NCBI GenBank assembly: GCA_002719395.1
Contig: PBHM01000004.1
Span: forward strand, 33,830-79,935
Reading direction: 5' to 3'
Length of the DNA stretch: 46,106 bases
From: Methanobacteriota archaeon
Lineage (GTDB): Archaea; Thermoplasmatota; Poseidoniia; Poseidoniales; Poseidoniaceae
Position 1 is the stretch's first letter; each line of letters starts with the position of its first letter. Below, one piece after another: positions 21,189-30,575 of this stretch. The position numbers and the translations under genes were made by a program. A model generated the notes under the pieces. That model was not told the origin of the DNA, did not search any database, and saw only the letters and a list, made by a program, of their open reading frames with translations.

Positions 21189-21297
21189 GGCCCTGCGACT
21201 TGCTTCTCAGACTTAAGTCAAGAGGATATGAAGAGTTGGGTTCATATATGACCTGTTCATACGACTATACAACCGATGGTTAAGTAGTGGTGGCAAA
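21189..21297. promoter_or_regulatory. Divergent chaperone promoter region
   Basis: This 109-bp spacer separates the thermosome gene (minus) from the Hsp20-like/dnaK pair (plus). TTCATATATGACC at 21241-21253 contains a TATA box readable on the minus strand for the thermosome gene. GACTATACAACC at 21263-21274 is a plausible plus-strand TATA box ~30 bp before the ATG at 21298. AGTGGTGG just before that ATG could serve as a ribosome-binding site. The short shared region may allow common heat-shock control. Confidence 0.45.
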
Positions 21298-21987
21298 ATG
21301 ACAAAAGATTGGGAAAAAAATCTGCTTCGTCAACTTGCAGAAATGCTACGAAAGATGGGTATGAAAGTCGATGAGGATCAACTAAAAGGTCTGCTTGAAC
21401 AATTCCGGGACAAATTTGATGCCATGGGTATCGACGAAGAAAAATTAGCCCGAGGAGAAGTAAATTTTAATTTCGACATGCAAGACTTTTCCAAATTCTT
21501 CGCCTCAGGCATGTCATTTGACAAATTCCTGTCCAATCTAGGAGTTGATGTTAAAATTGGGGCTGAGCCAGTTGAGATAGAAGTCCCTAATGAACAAAAT
21601 TTCAATGCTGACCTCATTCGTTTACCGGTCGAGGACGTCTACTTGAGTGGATGGAACATGTCGGTAACCGTCGATCTTGCTCTGAAGATTAATACTGAAG
21701 AAATTGAAGTTGCACTTACCAATGGTGGAAGTGTTCTCCAAGTAATCGAGAACCCAGTTGATCCCCCGCTGGTATCCATAGAAATCCCACATCAGTGCGA
21801 TGACGTCGTCAATTGGAGCCTGAATAATGGAATTCTCGATGTAACCCTAAAACTCTCACCACAAGGGTCTGCTCTCAAAGAGCAAGAAAACAATGACTCT
21901 GACGATTCTATTCCCGACATACCTGATGTCTCACTGGATTTTTCCGATGATGACGATGAAGACGATGGCGGTATACCAATTTTGTAG
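21298..21987 (+). CDS. Hsp20/CS-fold-like protein preceding dnaK
   Basis: A 229-residue protein with a helical charged N-terminus (residues 1-55), a central segment resembling the alpha-crystallin/Hsp20 beta-sandwich, and an extremely acidic tail ([12 protein letters not shown]). The Hsp20 resemblance rests on [31 protein letters not shown] and the pairing [19 protein letters not shown] then ILDVTLKL, which follows the pattern IxLPxxVDxxxxxAxxxNGVLxVxLxK. This is a pattern match by eye, not a profile result. The stop is 8 bp before the dnaK ATG, so the two form an operon, and a co-chaperone or small heat-shock role is inferred. Confidence 0.7.
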   Translation: MTKDWEKNLLRQLAEMLRKMGMKVDEDQLKGLLEQFRDKFDAMGIDEEKLARGEVNFNFDMQDFSKFFASGMSFDKFLSNLGVDVKIGAEPVEIEVPNEQNFNADLIRLPVEDVYLSGWNMSVTVDLALKINTEEIEVALTNGGSVLQVIENPVDPPLVSIEIPHQCDDVVNWSLNNGILDVTLKLSPQGSALKEQENNDSDDSIPDIPDVSLDFSDDDDEDDGGIPIL

Positions 21988-21995
21988 GTGAAAAA

Positions 21996-23879
21996 ATGGC
22001 AAAAAAAGGAGTAATTGGAATAGACTTAGGAACAACAAATAGCTGTGTTTCAGCAATTGAGAATGGCGAAGCAGTCGTCATCCCAAACGCAGAAGGTGCA
22101 AGAACCACTCCTAGTGTGGTAGCTTTCGCAAAAGATGGTGGTGAAAGATTAATTGGTATCACAGCAAAGCGTCAATCTGTCACTAATTTTGACAGAACCA
22201 TCGCCTCAGTAAAGAGGCACATGGGAGAAGATTGGAATGTGGAAATTGATGATAAATCCTACACTCCGCAAGAAATTAGCGCTTTCATTCTTCAAAAATT
22301 AAAAGCCGATGCTGAGGCATATTTGGGAACTGAAATAAACCAAGCAGTCATTACCTGTCCGGCATACTTTACCGATGCCCAACGAAAGGCAACAAAAGAT
22401 GCGGGACGCATTGCAGGATTGGAGGTTCTAAGAATCATCAACGAACCAACCGCTGCTGCTCTGGCTTATGGTGTCGACAAAGACGAAGATCAAACAATCC
22501 TAGTTTACGATTTAGGTGGGGGAACATTTGACGTTTCTGTCTTAGAAATCTATGATGTTGACGGCCAACCTCAGATTGAAGTCAAAGCAACTGCTGGTAA
22601 CAACAAACTTGGAGGAGATGATTTCGATGAAGCCGTCATTCAATTCCTCATATCGGAATTTAAGAAAGGAACCGGTGTAGATTTGAGTAAAGACATACAA
22701 GCCATGAGCCGACTGAAAGAAGCAGCAGAAAAAGCAAAAATCGAATTATCTGGAACTGGTCAAACACAAGTTAATCTCCCATTCATTACCATGAGCGATG
22801 GCCAACCAGAACATCTAGATATTACACTAACAAGGGCGAAATTTGAGGAACTCATCTCAAAAATGGTCGAAGACACCATGAAACCCACACGTCAGGCTAT
22901 GAAGGATGCAGGATTGAAAAAAGGCGATGTCGACAAAGTTATTCTCGTTGGTGGCTCAACAAGAGTCCCCGCCGTACAAACAGCGATCGAAAAGGAAACT
23001 GGTATTGCACCTTTCAAAGGAATTAATCCTGATGAAGCAGTGGCTATGGGTGCAGCACTTCAGGCGGGCATCATTGCCGGTGACGAAACTGTTAGTGATG
23101 TCCTCTTGCTAGATGTAACCCCTCTAACCTTGGGGATTGAGACACTCGGTGGAGTTACAACGACAATGATTGAAAGAAATACCACCATCCCAACAAGGAA
23201 ATCAGAAGTTTTCTCAACTGCTGCTGACAACCAGCCAGCCGTTGAAATCCATGTACTGCAAGGCGAAAGAGAGTTTGCAAAAGATAACGTCACTCTTGGC
23301 CAATTCCATCTTGTTGGAATCCCTCCGGCCCCTAGAGGTACACCTCAGATTGAGGTGACATTCGACATCGATGCAAATGGAATCGTCAATGTAAGTGCCA
23401 AAGACATGGGTACAGGTAAAGAACAATCCATAAAGATTGAATCTTCGACAAGCCTAACAGAAGAAGAAGTGAAAGCAAAAATTTCAGAAGCTGAGACGTT
23501 CGCTGAGGAAGACAAAATCCGTAAGGAAAAAGTTGAGATGCGGAATATGGCAGATCAAATCGTTTACCAGACAAGGAAAACCATTGAAGAGGCAGGAGAC
23601 AAACTTGCAGAAGAAGATTCTGCTCCAACCCTTGAAAAAGTCAAAGAATTGGAGGCGATGATTAGAGATGATGATGAAAAATTGGTCGAACTTGAGAACC
23701 TTGATCTGGCCGGCATACAATCAAAAATCAAAGAAGTAGAAGAATCAATGCATGCAATCTCTGCAAAACTCTACGAAGCCGCAGCCGCTGAAATGGCATC
23801 ACAACAAGAGGAATCAGATGACCAAGGTGTCGTAGATGCTGATTTTGAGGTCGTGGAAGACGAAGAAAAAGAAGATTGA
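21996..23879 (+). CDS. dnaK: Chaperone protein DnaK (Hsp70)
   Basis: ATP-driven Hsp70 chaperone of 627 residues. The nucleotide-binding domain shows [13 protein letters not shown], the phosphate-2 motif [26 protein letters not shown] and [11 protein letters not shown]; the interdomain linker is [13 protein letters not shown]. The substrate-binding domain follows (residues ~390-500) with a helical lid and an acidic, EEVD-like but not identical C-terminus (VVEDEEKED). Length is normal. DnaK is patchy in archaea and is considered of bacterial origin. Its usual partners dnaJ and grpE are not in the window; an Hsp20-like gene sits directly upstream instead. The start is ATG 21996. Confidence 0.98.
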   Translation: MAKKGVIGIDLGTTNSCVSAIENGEAVVIPNAEGARTTPSVVAFAKDGGERLIGITAKRQSVTNFDRTIASVKRHMGEDWNVEIDDKSYTPQEISAFILQKLKADAEAYLGTEINQAVITCPAYFTDAQRKATKDAGRIAGLEVLRIINEPTAAALAYGVDKDEDQTILVYDLGGGTFDVSVLEIYDVDGQPQIEVKATAGNNKLGGDDFDEAVIQFLISEFKKGTGVDLSKDIQAMSRLKEAAEKAKIELSGTGQTQVNLPFITMSDGQPEHLDITLTRAKFEELISKMVEDTMKPTRQAMKDAGLKKGDVDKVILVGGSTRVPAVQTAIEKETGIAPFKGINPDEAVAMGAALQAGIIAGDETVSDVLLLDVTPLTLGIETLGGVTTTMIERNTTIPTRKSEVFSTAADNQPAVEIHVLQGEREFAKDNVTLGQFHLVGIPPAPRGTPQIEVTFDIDANGIVNVSAKDMGTGKEQSIKIESSTSLTEEEVKAKISEAETFAEEDKIRKEKVEMRNMADQIVYQTRKTIEEAGDKLAEEDSAPTLEKVKELEAMIRDDDEKLVELENLDLAGIQSKIKEVEESMHAISAKLYEAAAAEMASQQEESDDQGVVDADFEVVEDEEKED

Positions 23880-23884
23880 TTTTT
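23880..23884 (+). terminator. Short T-run after dnaK
   Basis: Five consecutive T residues follow directly on the dnaK TGA, inside the only 10-bp gap to the convergent carrier-protein gene. Archaeal transcription often ends at oligo-T without a hairpin, so this is a candidate but weak terminator. Confidence 0.25.
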
Positions 23885-23889
23885 CAGTC

Positions 23890-24348
23890 TCAATCAGTTT
23901 CTTGAATTTCCATCAGAGTAACACCGCCTTCTACCTGATCATTTGCTTGATAATATAAGGCTGAAACCTCACCATCCAGTGGAGAAACTATCTTGTGTTC
24001 CATTTTCATTGCTTCCATAATCATCAATGGTTGGCCGGTAGTAACCTCTTGTCCCTCAACAACGAGAACCTCAAGAATTTTCCCAGGCATTGGCGCAATA
24101 AGACCACCGGTTTCATCTGCCGTATTCGCTCCCTGTTCAACATATTCTAATTTCAAAATTTGGCCAGCAATGTGCACCCACCACTCATCCTTGTGATTTG
24201 CAACAGTAACTTTCAGCCTTCGACCATTCACGTAGGCCCACATGGTTTTTGGAGAATATTCAAGCTGCATGTTTGATGAAGAAAAGTTCGTTCCAGACTT
24301 CTCAATTTCTAGGCTGATTACTTCACCATTGAAAGAGAATTGCATCAT
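23890..24348 (-). CDS. BT-domain plus biotin carboxyl carrier protein (C-terminal half of a carboxylase alpha subunit)
   Basis: A 152-residue protein with the biotinylation motif EAMKM (Lys115) in a biotinyl/lipoyl fold (residues ~80-150: GLIAPMPGKILEV to GGVTLMEI). Residues 1-75 (MWAYVNGRRLKVTVAN, WWVHIAGQILKLEYVE) resemble the BT linker domain that joins biotin carboxylase to BCCP in methylcrotonyl- and propionyl-CoA carboxylase alpha subunits. With the upstream 494-residue biotin carboxylase it adds up to ~646 residues, close to a complete fused alpha subunit (~660). Its ATG overlaps the biotin carboxylase stop as ATGA and is preceded by GGGAGG, so coupled, near-stoichiometric translation is likely. 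Confidence 0.92.
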   Translation of the reverse strand: MMQFSFNGEVISLEIEKSGTNFSSSNMQLEYSPKTMWAYVNGRRLKVTVANHKDEWWVHIAGQILKLEYVEQGANTADETGGLIAPMPGKILEVLVVEGQEVTTGQPLMIMEAMKMEHKIVSPLDGEVSALYYQANDQVEGGVTLMEIQETD

Positions 24349-25829
24349 GGAAACCTCCCTGATAAATTTTCAAATGGTGTTGGAATCTCAGAAATGGTGC
24401 CACTTGATAGTTGACGATTAGCCCCCATGGAATGTGAAGCATAGGTCGCCAGATATGCCAATTCAATCATATCAGAAGGTACTTCTTCATCCCAACCATC
24501 CGGCCAAATCGCTTCCACCATATCCGTAGTGGTCCGTCCAGCAATCACGTCTGCATGCAAACACAATGCTCTCAGAAAAGTGATGTTAGTGATACAACCC
24601 AAAACCACAAAATCCTCGAGCGCACAACGCATTCTTGCCAATGCCTCTTCTCTAGATGGTGCCCAAACGATTAATTTTGAAAGCATCGGATCATAATTTG
24701 GAGTTACTTCATCTCCTTCCCTAAATCCAGTATCTAAACGAATACCAGGGCCTTCAGGCGGCTGAAAACAGAGTAATTTTCCGGTTGCTGGTAAAAAATT
24801 ATTTTTTGGATCTTCCGCATAGAGTCGGACCTCGATGGCATGTCCTCTCATTTGACAGCCTTTTATCGACATCCTTTGGCCTTGAGCAATACGGATTTGT
24901 TCCCTTACAAGATCGACACCGGTAACCATCTCAGTCACAGGATGTTCAACCTGAATTCGAGTATTCATCTCCAAAAAGAAAAACTCACCATTTGCTGAAA
25001 GGAGAAATTCAACGGTACCAGCGCCGACATAGTCAACGGCTTTTGCCGCATTAATTGCCGCTTCTCCCATTGCCTCCCTTAGTGTATCATTCACAGCAAT
25101 ACTTGGAGATTCTTCAAACACTTTCTGGTGACGTCTTTGAACAGAACATTCTCTTTCCCCAAGATGAATGGTGCTACCATGCTGGTCAGCCAAAATTTGT
25201 ATCTCGATATGTCGACTACCAGCAAGAAGCCTTTCGACATATATTCGGTCATCTCCGAATGCTTTGAGTGCTTCTCGTTGGGCACTTTGAGCAGCAGATT
25301 GAATTTGATCTTCGCTATGGACAGCTCTCATTCCTTTTCCGCCACCTCCAGCAGAGGCTTTGAGTAATAGTGGGAAACCGACACGTTTGGAAGCCATAAC
25401 AATTGCATCGATGCCTCCTTCAATTTCTTCTCCAGGAATAACAGGCACACCAGCATTTTTCATGGTTTTTCGAGCCGTCATCTTATCGCCCATGAGGTCT
25501 ATGGCCTCGACTGATGGACCCACCCAAATGATTCCGGCATTCATCACTGCTTCAGCAAATTCTGACCTTTCAGACAAAAACCCATAACCGGGATGAATGG
25601 CATCTACCTTGAAATGCCTCGCAATCGAAAGAATCTGTTCAATATCAAGATAGGTGTCTCCAATCGTTTCACCATCAAGTGCTACAGTAATATCTGCCAT
25701 TTCCGTGAATAAAGAATTAGCATCATCTGGAGCAAAAATCGCCACAGTTTCGATGTTAGCCTCTCTACAAGCCCTTAAAATTCGACAAGCGATTTCGCCT
25801 CTATTGGCTACCAAAAGCCGTCGAATCAT
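24345..25829 (-). CDS. mccA: Biotin carboxylase subunit (probable methylcrotonyl-CoA carboxylase alpha, N-terminal part)
   Basis: ATP-grasp enzyme of 494 residues that carboxylates biotin with bicarbonate and ATP. Visible motifs are VANRGEIACRILRA at the N-terminus, HPGYGFLSE, the Gly-rich ATP loop KASAGGGGKGM, HQKVFEESPS, the catalytic EMNTRIQVEHPVTEMVTG, and the C-terminal biotin carboxylase domain (IEVRLYAEDP). It lacks a biotin domain, which is encoded by the next gene. ATG 25829 is chosen because GGAGG at 25837-25841 lies seven bases upstream. It is two bases from the hydratase stop, inside a four-gene operon. Specificity for methylcrotonyl-CoA is inferred from the neighbouring beta subunit; acetyl- or propionyl-CoA carboxylase is the alternative. 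Confidence 0.95.
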   Translation of the reverse strand: MIRRLLVANRGEIACRILRACREANIETVAIFAPDDANSLFTEMADITVALDGETIGDTYLDIEQILSIARHFKVDAIHPGYGFLSERSEFAEAVMNAGIIWVGPSVEAIDLMGDKMTARKTMKNAGVPVIPGEEIEGGIDAIVMASKRVGFPLLLKASAGGGGKGMRAVHSEDQIQSAAQSAQREALKAFGDDRIYVERLLAGSRHIEIQILADQHGSTIHLGERECSVQRRHQKVFEESPSIAVNDTLREAMGEAAINAAKAVDYVGAGTVEFLLSANGEFFFLEMNTRIQVEHPVTEMVTGVDLVREQIRIAQGQRMSIKGCQMRGHAIEVRLYAEDPKNNFLPATGKLLCFQPPEGPGIRLDTGFREGDEVTPNYDPMLSKLIVWAPSREEALARMRCALEDFVVLGCITNITFLRALCLHADVIAGRTTTDMVEAIWPDGWDEEVPSDMIELAYLATYASHSMGANRQLSSGTISEIPTPFENLSGRFP

Positions 25830-25831
25830 GC

Positions 25832-26683
25832 TTATTCCTCCAGCTTCCAATTTGGTGCTCTCTTTTCTAAAAATGAAGAAAGGCCTTCTTGACCTTCCAT
25901 GCTACCTCGCATTTTGCTTGTGTAATCAAGAGTCCACTCTCTCAAAGCCTTATCATCGAGATGCCATCGGTCGAATCCAATGGTCAATTCTTTTGCACTC
26001 GTGACGGCACAAGGTCCGGTGGAAAGCACTTCACGGGTCAAGGAATCGACACATTCTGAAAATTCCTCCAGTGTATCTACTATCTGCTCTACCATACAAA
26101 TACGTAATGATTCCTCAGCACCTATACGACCTGCCATCATTGCTAATCTTCTGAAATTAGCACTTCCAACTCTTCGATAAACATAAGGACCAATGACTGC
26201 AGGCAGAATACCTAATTTGCCTTCAGATAAGGCAATCTTTGCAGTCTTTTTCATGATTACATGGTCCATACATGCAATCAATCCAGCTCCACCACCCAAT
26301 GCAACCCCTTGTATCAAACCAATTGTAAAACATGGATGAGACCAAAGTTGATTGAAAAGACGATCGAGTTTTTCTGAATCCGCACGATTTTCTTCAATTG
26401 ATTTTGCTCCAGCATCTCGCATCATGTTGATATCTGCTCCCGCGCAAAAGTGCTTTCCTGCTCCTGATACTATCAAAATTCGAAAATTGTGGTTTCCATG
26501 CTCATCATATAGTGATTGATTGTAACCAACTGAATGATGTGCACTCCACTCAAAAACTTCAATCAACTGATCGATTAACTCAGGATTGAGTGCATTATAT
26601 TTTTCAGGTCTATTCAATTGAATATTTAGTATTGAGTTCTCGATAGATAATGATAACAAATTTGCTTGGGGCATTTCTTTCAT
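25832..26683 (-). CDS. Enoyl-CoA hydratase/isomerase-family protein, probable methylglutaconyl-CoA hydratase
   Basis: A 283-residue crotonase-fold protein. The family oxyanion-hole segments are GAGKHFCAGADINMM and IQGVALGGGAGLIACMD; the catalytic Glu region is ALSEGKLGILPAVIGPYVYRRVG, which resembles LiuC/AtuE-type methylglutaconyl-CoA hydratases (EVRLGLIPATISPYV). Its place between the carboxylase beta and alpha genes supports hydration of 3-methylglutaconyl-CoA to HMG-CoA in leucine degradation. An insertion around residues 48-65 (HHSVGYNQSLYDEHG) lengthens the N-terminal part. The start ATG 26683 follows AGGTGG; ATG 26674 is possible. It is eight bases downstream of the beta-subunit stop. 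Confidence 0.88.
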   Translation of the reverse strand: MKEMPQANLLSLSIENSILNIQLNRPEKYNALNPELIDQLIEVFEWSAHHSVGYNQSLYDEHGNHNFRILIVSGAGKHFCAGADINMMRDAGAKSIEENRADSEKLDRLFNQLWSHPCFTIGLIQGVALGGGAGLIACMDHVIMKKTAKIALSEGKLGILPAVIGPYVYRRVGSANFRRLAMMAGRIGAEESLRICMVEQIVDTLEEFSECVDSLTREVLSTGPCAVTSAKELTIGFDRWHLDDKALREWTLDYTSKMRGSMEGQEGLSSFLEKRAPNWKLEE

Positions 26684-26691
26684 GATTCCAC

Positions 26692-28302
26692 CTACATCCT
26701 GAATACGCCGTAGCCCGTTTTTGGCAGAGGGGCTCTTTCACTAGCCGCAAGGGAAAGACCGAGTATGTCTCGGGTTTTTCTCGGATCGATAATCCCATCA
26801 TCCCACAGTCTTGCGGTTGAATAATACGGGGAACCTTCAATTTCATACTTTTTGAGAATCGGTTCTCTGAATTCCTCTAACTCCGAACCTTCCATTGGAC
26901 TTTTTCCTTCTCTTGTTCGCTGATCTTGTTTAACGGTCGTCAAAACATCGGCTGCTTGAGGACCACCCATCACAGAAATTCGGCTATTTGGCCACATGAA
27001 AAGAAAGCGAGGATCGTAAGCTCTACCGCACATTCCATAATTTCCAGCACCATGACTTCCACCGATGATTACCGTAAATTTAGGCACTGGGACACAAGAA
27101 ACAGCCGTCACTAATTTGGCTCCGTCTTTGGCGATGCCACCAGATTCATACTGCTTGCCAACCATAAATCCCGTAATATTTTGAAGAAAAATAAGAGGAA
27201 TCTTTCTTTGACCACATATCTCGACAAAATGGGCTCCTTTTAGGGAGGATTCACTAAACAAGATGCCATTATTTGCCACAATACCTACTTTGTAACCATG
27301 TATTTGAGCAAAACCACATACAAGCGTGGTTCCATATCGAGGTTTGAATTCATGAAAACGGCTACCATCAACAATTCTGCTGATGATTTCTCTCACATCT
27401 ACACTTGTTCTGTTATCCTCTGGAATAATGCCTAAAAGATCGTCTGGGTCATGAAAAGGTTCTTCAGAAGTCTTTTTTGAAAGATTTCTTTCAGAATTGT
27501 CCGGTAAATTTTCAACGATATTCCTTACCATTCTCAAAGCATGCTCTTCATCTTCTGCGAAATGGTCGGCTACACCGCTATGCACCGTGTGGACTTCAGC
27601 GCCACCTAATTCTTCAGCGGTTACCTCTTCCCCTGTTGCTGCTTTCACCAATGGAGGACCTGCAAGAAAAATAGTTCCATTGCCTTTTACGATGACAGTT
27701 TCATCACTCATAGCAGGAACATAAGCACCTCCTGCAGTACAGGACCCCAAAACTGCTGCAATTTGAGGGATGCCATCTCCACTCATTTTTGCCTGATTTC
27801 GAAAAATCCTACCAAAATGGTTCACATCCGGAAAAACATCATCCTGCATTGGCAAAAAGGCTCCACCTGAATCAACCAGGTATATGCAAGGCAGGTGATT
27901 TTCATGTGCAATTGTTTGGGCTCTGAGATGCTTCTTCACCGTCATTGGATAGTAAGAGCCTCCCTTTACAGTGGCATCATTCGCAACAAACATACAAGGT
28001 TTGGAATGAACCAGACCAATACCTGTAACAATTCCCGCCGAGAAGGCTCTTTTATCGTACAAATCCCATGCTGCAAGTGAAGACAACTCAAGAAATGCAG
28101 AACCTGGATCAATTATTTTTTCGATTCGCTCCCTTGGCAACCACTTTCCTCTATTTCGATGCCTTTCGACATATTTTTCTCCACCACCCTCCGATACAAT
28201 GCCTATTCGAGATGAAAGGGTTTCACAGAGGGTTTGATTGTGTTTTTGTCTCGCCAAAAAATCAGAATCTGAACGATTTACCTTTGTTGCAAGTCTGTCC
28301 AT
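26692..28302 (-). CDS. mccB: Methylcrotonyl-CoA carboxylase beta (carboxyltransferase) subunit
   Basis: A 536-residue carboxyltransferase that moves CO2 from carboxybiotin to the acyl-CoA. The sequence follows MCC beta closely: [68 protein letters not shown] and [17 protein letters not shown] in the N-domain, then [15 protein letters not shown] and [16 protein letters not shown] in the C-domain. The FLPMQ-DVFPD segment distinguishes MCC/geranyl-CoA carboxylases from propionyl-CoA carboxylase. It is the first gene of the leucine-degradation operon and carries a strong Shine-Dalgarno sequence. Isovaleryl-CoA dehydrogenase and HMG-CoA lyase, the flanking steps, are not in the window. Confidence 0.96.
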   Translation of the reverse strand: MDRLATKVNRSDSDFLARQKHNQTLCETLSSRIGIVSEGGGEKYVERHRNRGKWLPRERIEKIIDPGSAFLELSSLAAWDLYDKRAFSAGIVTGIGLVHSKPCMFVANDATVKGGSYYPMTVKKHLRAQTIAHENHLPCIYLVDSGGAFLPMQDDVFPDVNHFGRIFRNQAKMSGDGIPQIAAVLGSCTAGGAYVPAMSDETVIVKGNGTIFLAGPPLVKAATGEEVTAEELGGAEVHTVHSGVADHFAEDEEHALRMVRNIVENLPDNSERNLSKKTSEEPFHDPDDLLGIIPEDNRTSVDVREIISRIVDGSRFHEFKPRYGTTLVCGFAQIHGYKVGIVANNGILFSESSLKGAHFVEICGQRKIPLIFLQNITGFMVGKQYESGGIAKDGAKLVTAVSCVPVPKFTVIIGGSHGAGNYGMCGRAYDPRFLFMWPNSRISVMGGPQAADVLTTVKQDQRTREGKSPMEGSELEEFREPILKKYEIEGSPYYSTARLWDDGIIDPRKTRDILGLSLAASERAPLPKTGYGVFRM

Positions 28303-28306
28303 TTGG

Positions 28307-28314
28307 CCCCTCCT
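28307..28314 (-). promoter_or_regulatory. Strong Shine-Dalgarno for mccB
   Basis: Read on the minus strand this is AGGAGGGG followed by CCAA and the ATG at 28302, a near-perfect anti-16S match at four-base spacing. It fixes the mccB start. Similar GGAGG elements precede the biotin carboxylase (25837-25841) and carrier (24354-24359) genes, so the whole operon uses leadered, SD-dependent translation. Confidence 0.7.
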
Positions 28315-28350
28315 AATTCGTCCAGCAGACCAATGATTTTGAATTCACCG

Positions 28351-29649
28351 TTAAACACCTAAAATCAATCGGCCCACATCTCGTAACCCGGGAGCCATAC
28401 CAACTATCATGACTGCTAATACGATTAACACGCGAAAATGCTGGTGTCGATATTCAACTCTGAGTTGCGAAAACAAGTAAACTATTGTAAAAACGAGAAT
28501 CGCTTTTACAATCGCAAACAACCAAGCCCCTTCTCCCAAAATGTCCAAACTATTTCCATATTGAATAACAGCATCAGATACGGGGTGTTTTTCTGCGTAT
28601 CCAAACCAATCAATACCCAACATGGTTGCTAATCCATCACATAACTGTCCAAATAACATACCAGCGACCATCGGAGTTGCGAGAATCGCTTTTCCAGATA
28701 GCATCTCGATTGCATGTTCATCATTTTCTGCGTCTTCCCATTCCTTAACCGTTATTCCTGGCGGAATAATTCCTGGTTCATAACCACACAATCGAAGATG
28801 TCGAAGGTCCTGAACTCCCATACGATAGACGAAGAAAGATACGATTGCAGGAATACCAACCGCTACGATAATTGGCATCAATACTGGGTTCTCCTTTGGC
28901 AAAAAACCACTTTCTTGGGGCCAAGGTGTCATTGTTAATTGCATCCAATGTCCAAACCCCGACACAAGTATTGCTGTAGCCATCACCAACATTCCTCTTG
29001 ATACAGGGTGCCAATTCCATGTGTTATGAATCACGAAATAGATCCCCAGTAAACCAAGAATAACTCCCGACATCGCGAAGGTTGTGGAAATTTCCAATCG
29101 TCGCCATTCTGGTTGATACATGATACTCACAAAAAGAACATACATCAGGCCGAAAATTGCCAAAAGCATGACTTTTTCTTCGCCCTCTGTTCGACTATAT
29201 TTGCAAGCAATATATCCCATTAATCCACTAAATATGAGCCAAAACGCCAGATGTAAATGTATGATTGGAGAAATGAACAAAACATCGGTTTTGTCGCCAA
29301 AAAAATCAGCATCTTCCAACACCCGTAATACTGGAGCAACACAGACCCAGGCAATAAGGGCCCACATCATTTTATCATCAGTTGGTAATTTCCATTTTCG
29401 AAAATATATTTGAAACACGATGACACAAAGAAACATGATAGCAACATACAAAGAAGTATTGACAAGTGTGTAACTGGAATCACCTGCAGCAGAACTGTCT
29501 TTCAGAATTGGATCCCAGATGTATATTTTGATGAAATCATCCCAAATGAATTCGGGAAAAAGAATGAGACCAAGCACTGTAGCAATGATAAGAACCCATG
29601 AAAACCTCAAAGTGAGGCGCTCAAAGAATGAAAGTTCTACCGCATGCAT
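28351..29649 (-). CDS. DUF63-family archaeal membrane protein
   Basis: A 432-residue multi-pass membrane protein with about ten hydrophobic segments. DUF63 features are the conserved WVCVAPVLRVLEDADFF near residues 95-111 and the C-terminal MAPGLRDVGRLILGV, which closely matches the family's APGLRD ending. DUF63 is essentially archaeal and of unknown function; this copy supports an archaeal source. It sits 48 bp upstream of mccB and 78 bp downstream of the FKBP-SAP gene, on the same strand. The ATG at 29649 lies within a GCATGCATGC palindrome. Confidence 0.88.
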   Translation of the reverse strand: MHAVELSFFERLTLRFSWVLIIATVLGLILFPEFIWDDFIKIYIWDPILKDSSAAGDSSYTLVNTSLYVAIMFLCVIVFQIYFRKWKLPTDDKMMWALIAWVCVAPVLRVLEDADFFGDKTDVLFISPIIHLHLAFWLIFSGLMGYIACKYSRTEGEEKVMLLAIFGLMYVLFVSIMYQPEWRRLEISTTFAMSGVILGLLGIYFVIHNTWNWHPVSRGMLVMATAILVSGFGHWMQLTMTPWPQESGFLPKENPVLMPIIVAVGIPAIVSFFVYRMGVQDLRHLRLCGYEPGIIPPGITVKEWEDAENDEHAIEMLSGKAILATPMVAGMLFGQLCDGLATMLGIDWFGYAEKHPVSDAVIQYGNSLDILGEGAWLFAIVKAILVFTIVYLFSQLRVEYRHQHFRVLIVLAVMIVGMAPGLRDVGRLILGV

Positions 29650-29727
29650 GCTTTGTGCTCATAGACATACAACATGATTGTTGTGATGGATTCTCACGTG
29701 TTATGAAGAATAAACCGAGTGTTGACT

Positions 29728-30564
29728 CTAGGCGTTACTCAGCCTTTCAATCAAATCGGCTTTCTTGCCAGATGTCGCTAATCCAGCGTCTGTGCAGCGT
29801 TGTTTGAGTTCGGCTACGGTTAACTTACTCAAGTCTTCATCGGCCGCATCAGTATTTTCTTCTTCATCAGTGCCTTCCGGAGTCATATTTCTGGGTTCAT
29901 GAACCTCAATGAAAGATACCTTCCCTGCCCCGATCGAATCTCTCAAAGTAGTTACCATCCTGAACTTTATCATGGCTGCATTTGTATCAAAAAGCATCTG
30001 TTGGGGGACTGTAATAGAAATGTCATCTCCATCAAATTCCACTTCAAAGTCATCTAAACCTGTATTTGATTTCAACAATGCCTTCACTTTCTCTTCCTTG
30101 TCATCGATAACGGATACAATTCGATAATTGTACTTCAAAGTACGACCTGCCATTGGGTGATTATAGTCGATACGGGCTCGCCCTGCAGCAAGATAGGAAA
30201 GAATACCATTTCTTCCGTCAATAGATACTGGTCCACCCACATACAATGATTTGGGGTCTCGAACATACCTCAGTAGTTTATCAATCGAAATAGTTTCAAT
30301 CATATTAGCATCTTTTTCGCCATATGCATCAACAGGAGCAATCTCAATTTCGATATCTTTGCCTACTTCAGCTTCCAGAAGGCTGTTCTCAAATCCCTGA
30401 ATGAGTTGGCCTGAACCAACAACACAGACAAGTGGCTCATATGGCCGATTTTCTTGATGCATTTCATGCTCTTTTGCAACATCTTCTCTTGTCGTCTCGA
30501 TCAATTCGCCTGAATCGCTATTGTACAAATCGTAATCTACGTGAATAATAGAACCTTCTTCCAT
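29728..30564 (-). CDS. SlyD/FKBP-type peptidyl-prolyl isomerase fused to a SAP domain
   Basis: A 278-residue fusion. Residues 1-160 form an archaeal long-type FKBP: IHVDYDLYNSDSGELIETT, then VVGSGQLIQGFENSLLEAEVG, an IF (insert-in-flap) chaperone insertion (residues ~85-125) and ARIDYNHPMAGRTLKYNYRI. Residues ~165-220 are a second alpha/beta domain as in FKBP26-type proteins. After an acidic linker (GTDEEENTDAADEDL) the C-terminus LTVAELKQRCTDAGLATSG continues as a SAP helix-loop-helix (KKADLIERL), normally a nucleic-acid-binding module. It is 11 bp downstream of ccmF, so it is probably in the same operon. Folding of proteins at or near nucleic acid is one reading; a purely structural SAP is another. 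Confidence 0.88.
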   Translation of the reverse strand: MEEGSIIHVDYDLYNSDSGELIETTREDVAKEHEMHQENRPYEPLVCVVGSGQLIQGFENSLLEAEVGKDIEIEIAPVDAYGEKDANMIETISIDKLLRYVRDPKSLYVGGPVSIDGRNGILSYLAAGRARIDYNHPMAGRTLKYNYRIVSVIDDKEEKVKALLKSNTGLDDFEVEFDGDDISITVPQQMLFDTNAAMIKFRMVTTLRDSIGAGKVSFIEVHEPRNMTPEGTDEEENTDAADEDLSKLTVAELKQRCTDAGLATSGKKADLIERLSNA

Positions 30565-30575
30565 GACTCCACAAC

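Noticed and set aside
23890-28302. Archaeal acetyl/propionyl-CoA carboxylase for a carbon-fixation cycle
   Set aside because: The beta subunit has methylcrotonyl-type signatures and the operon contains a hydratase fitting leucine degradation.
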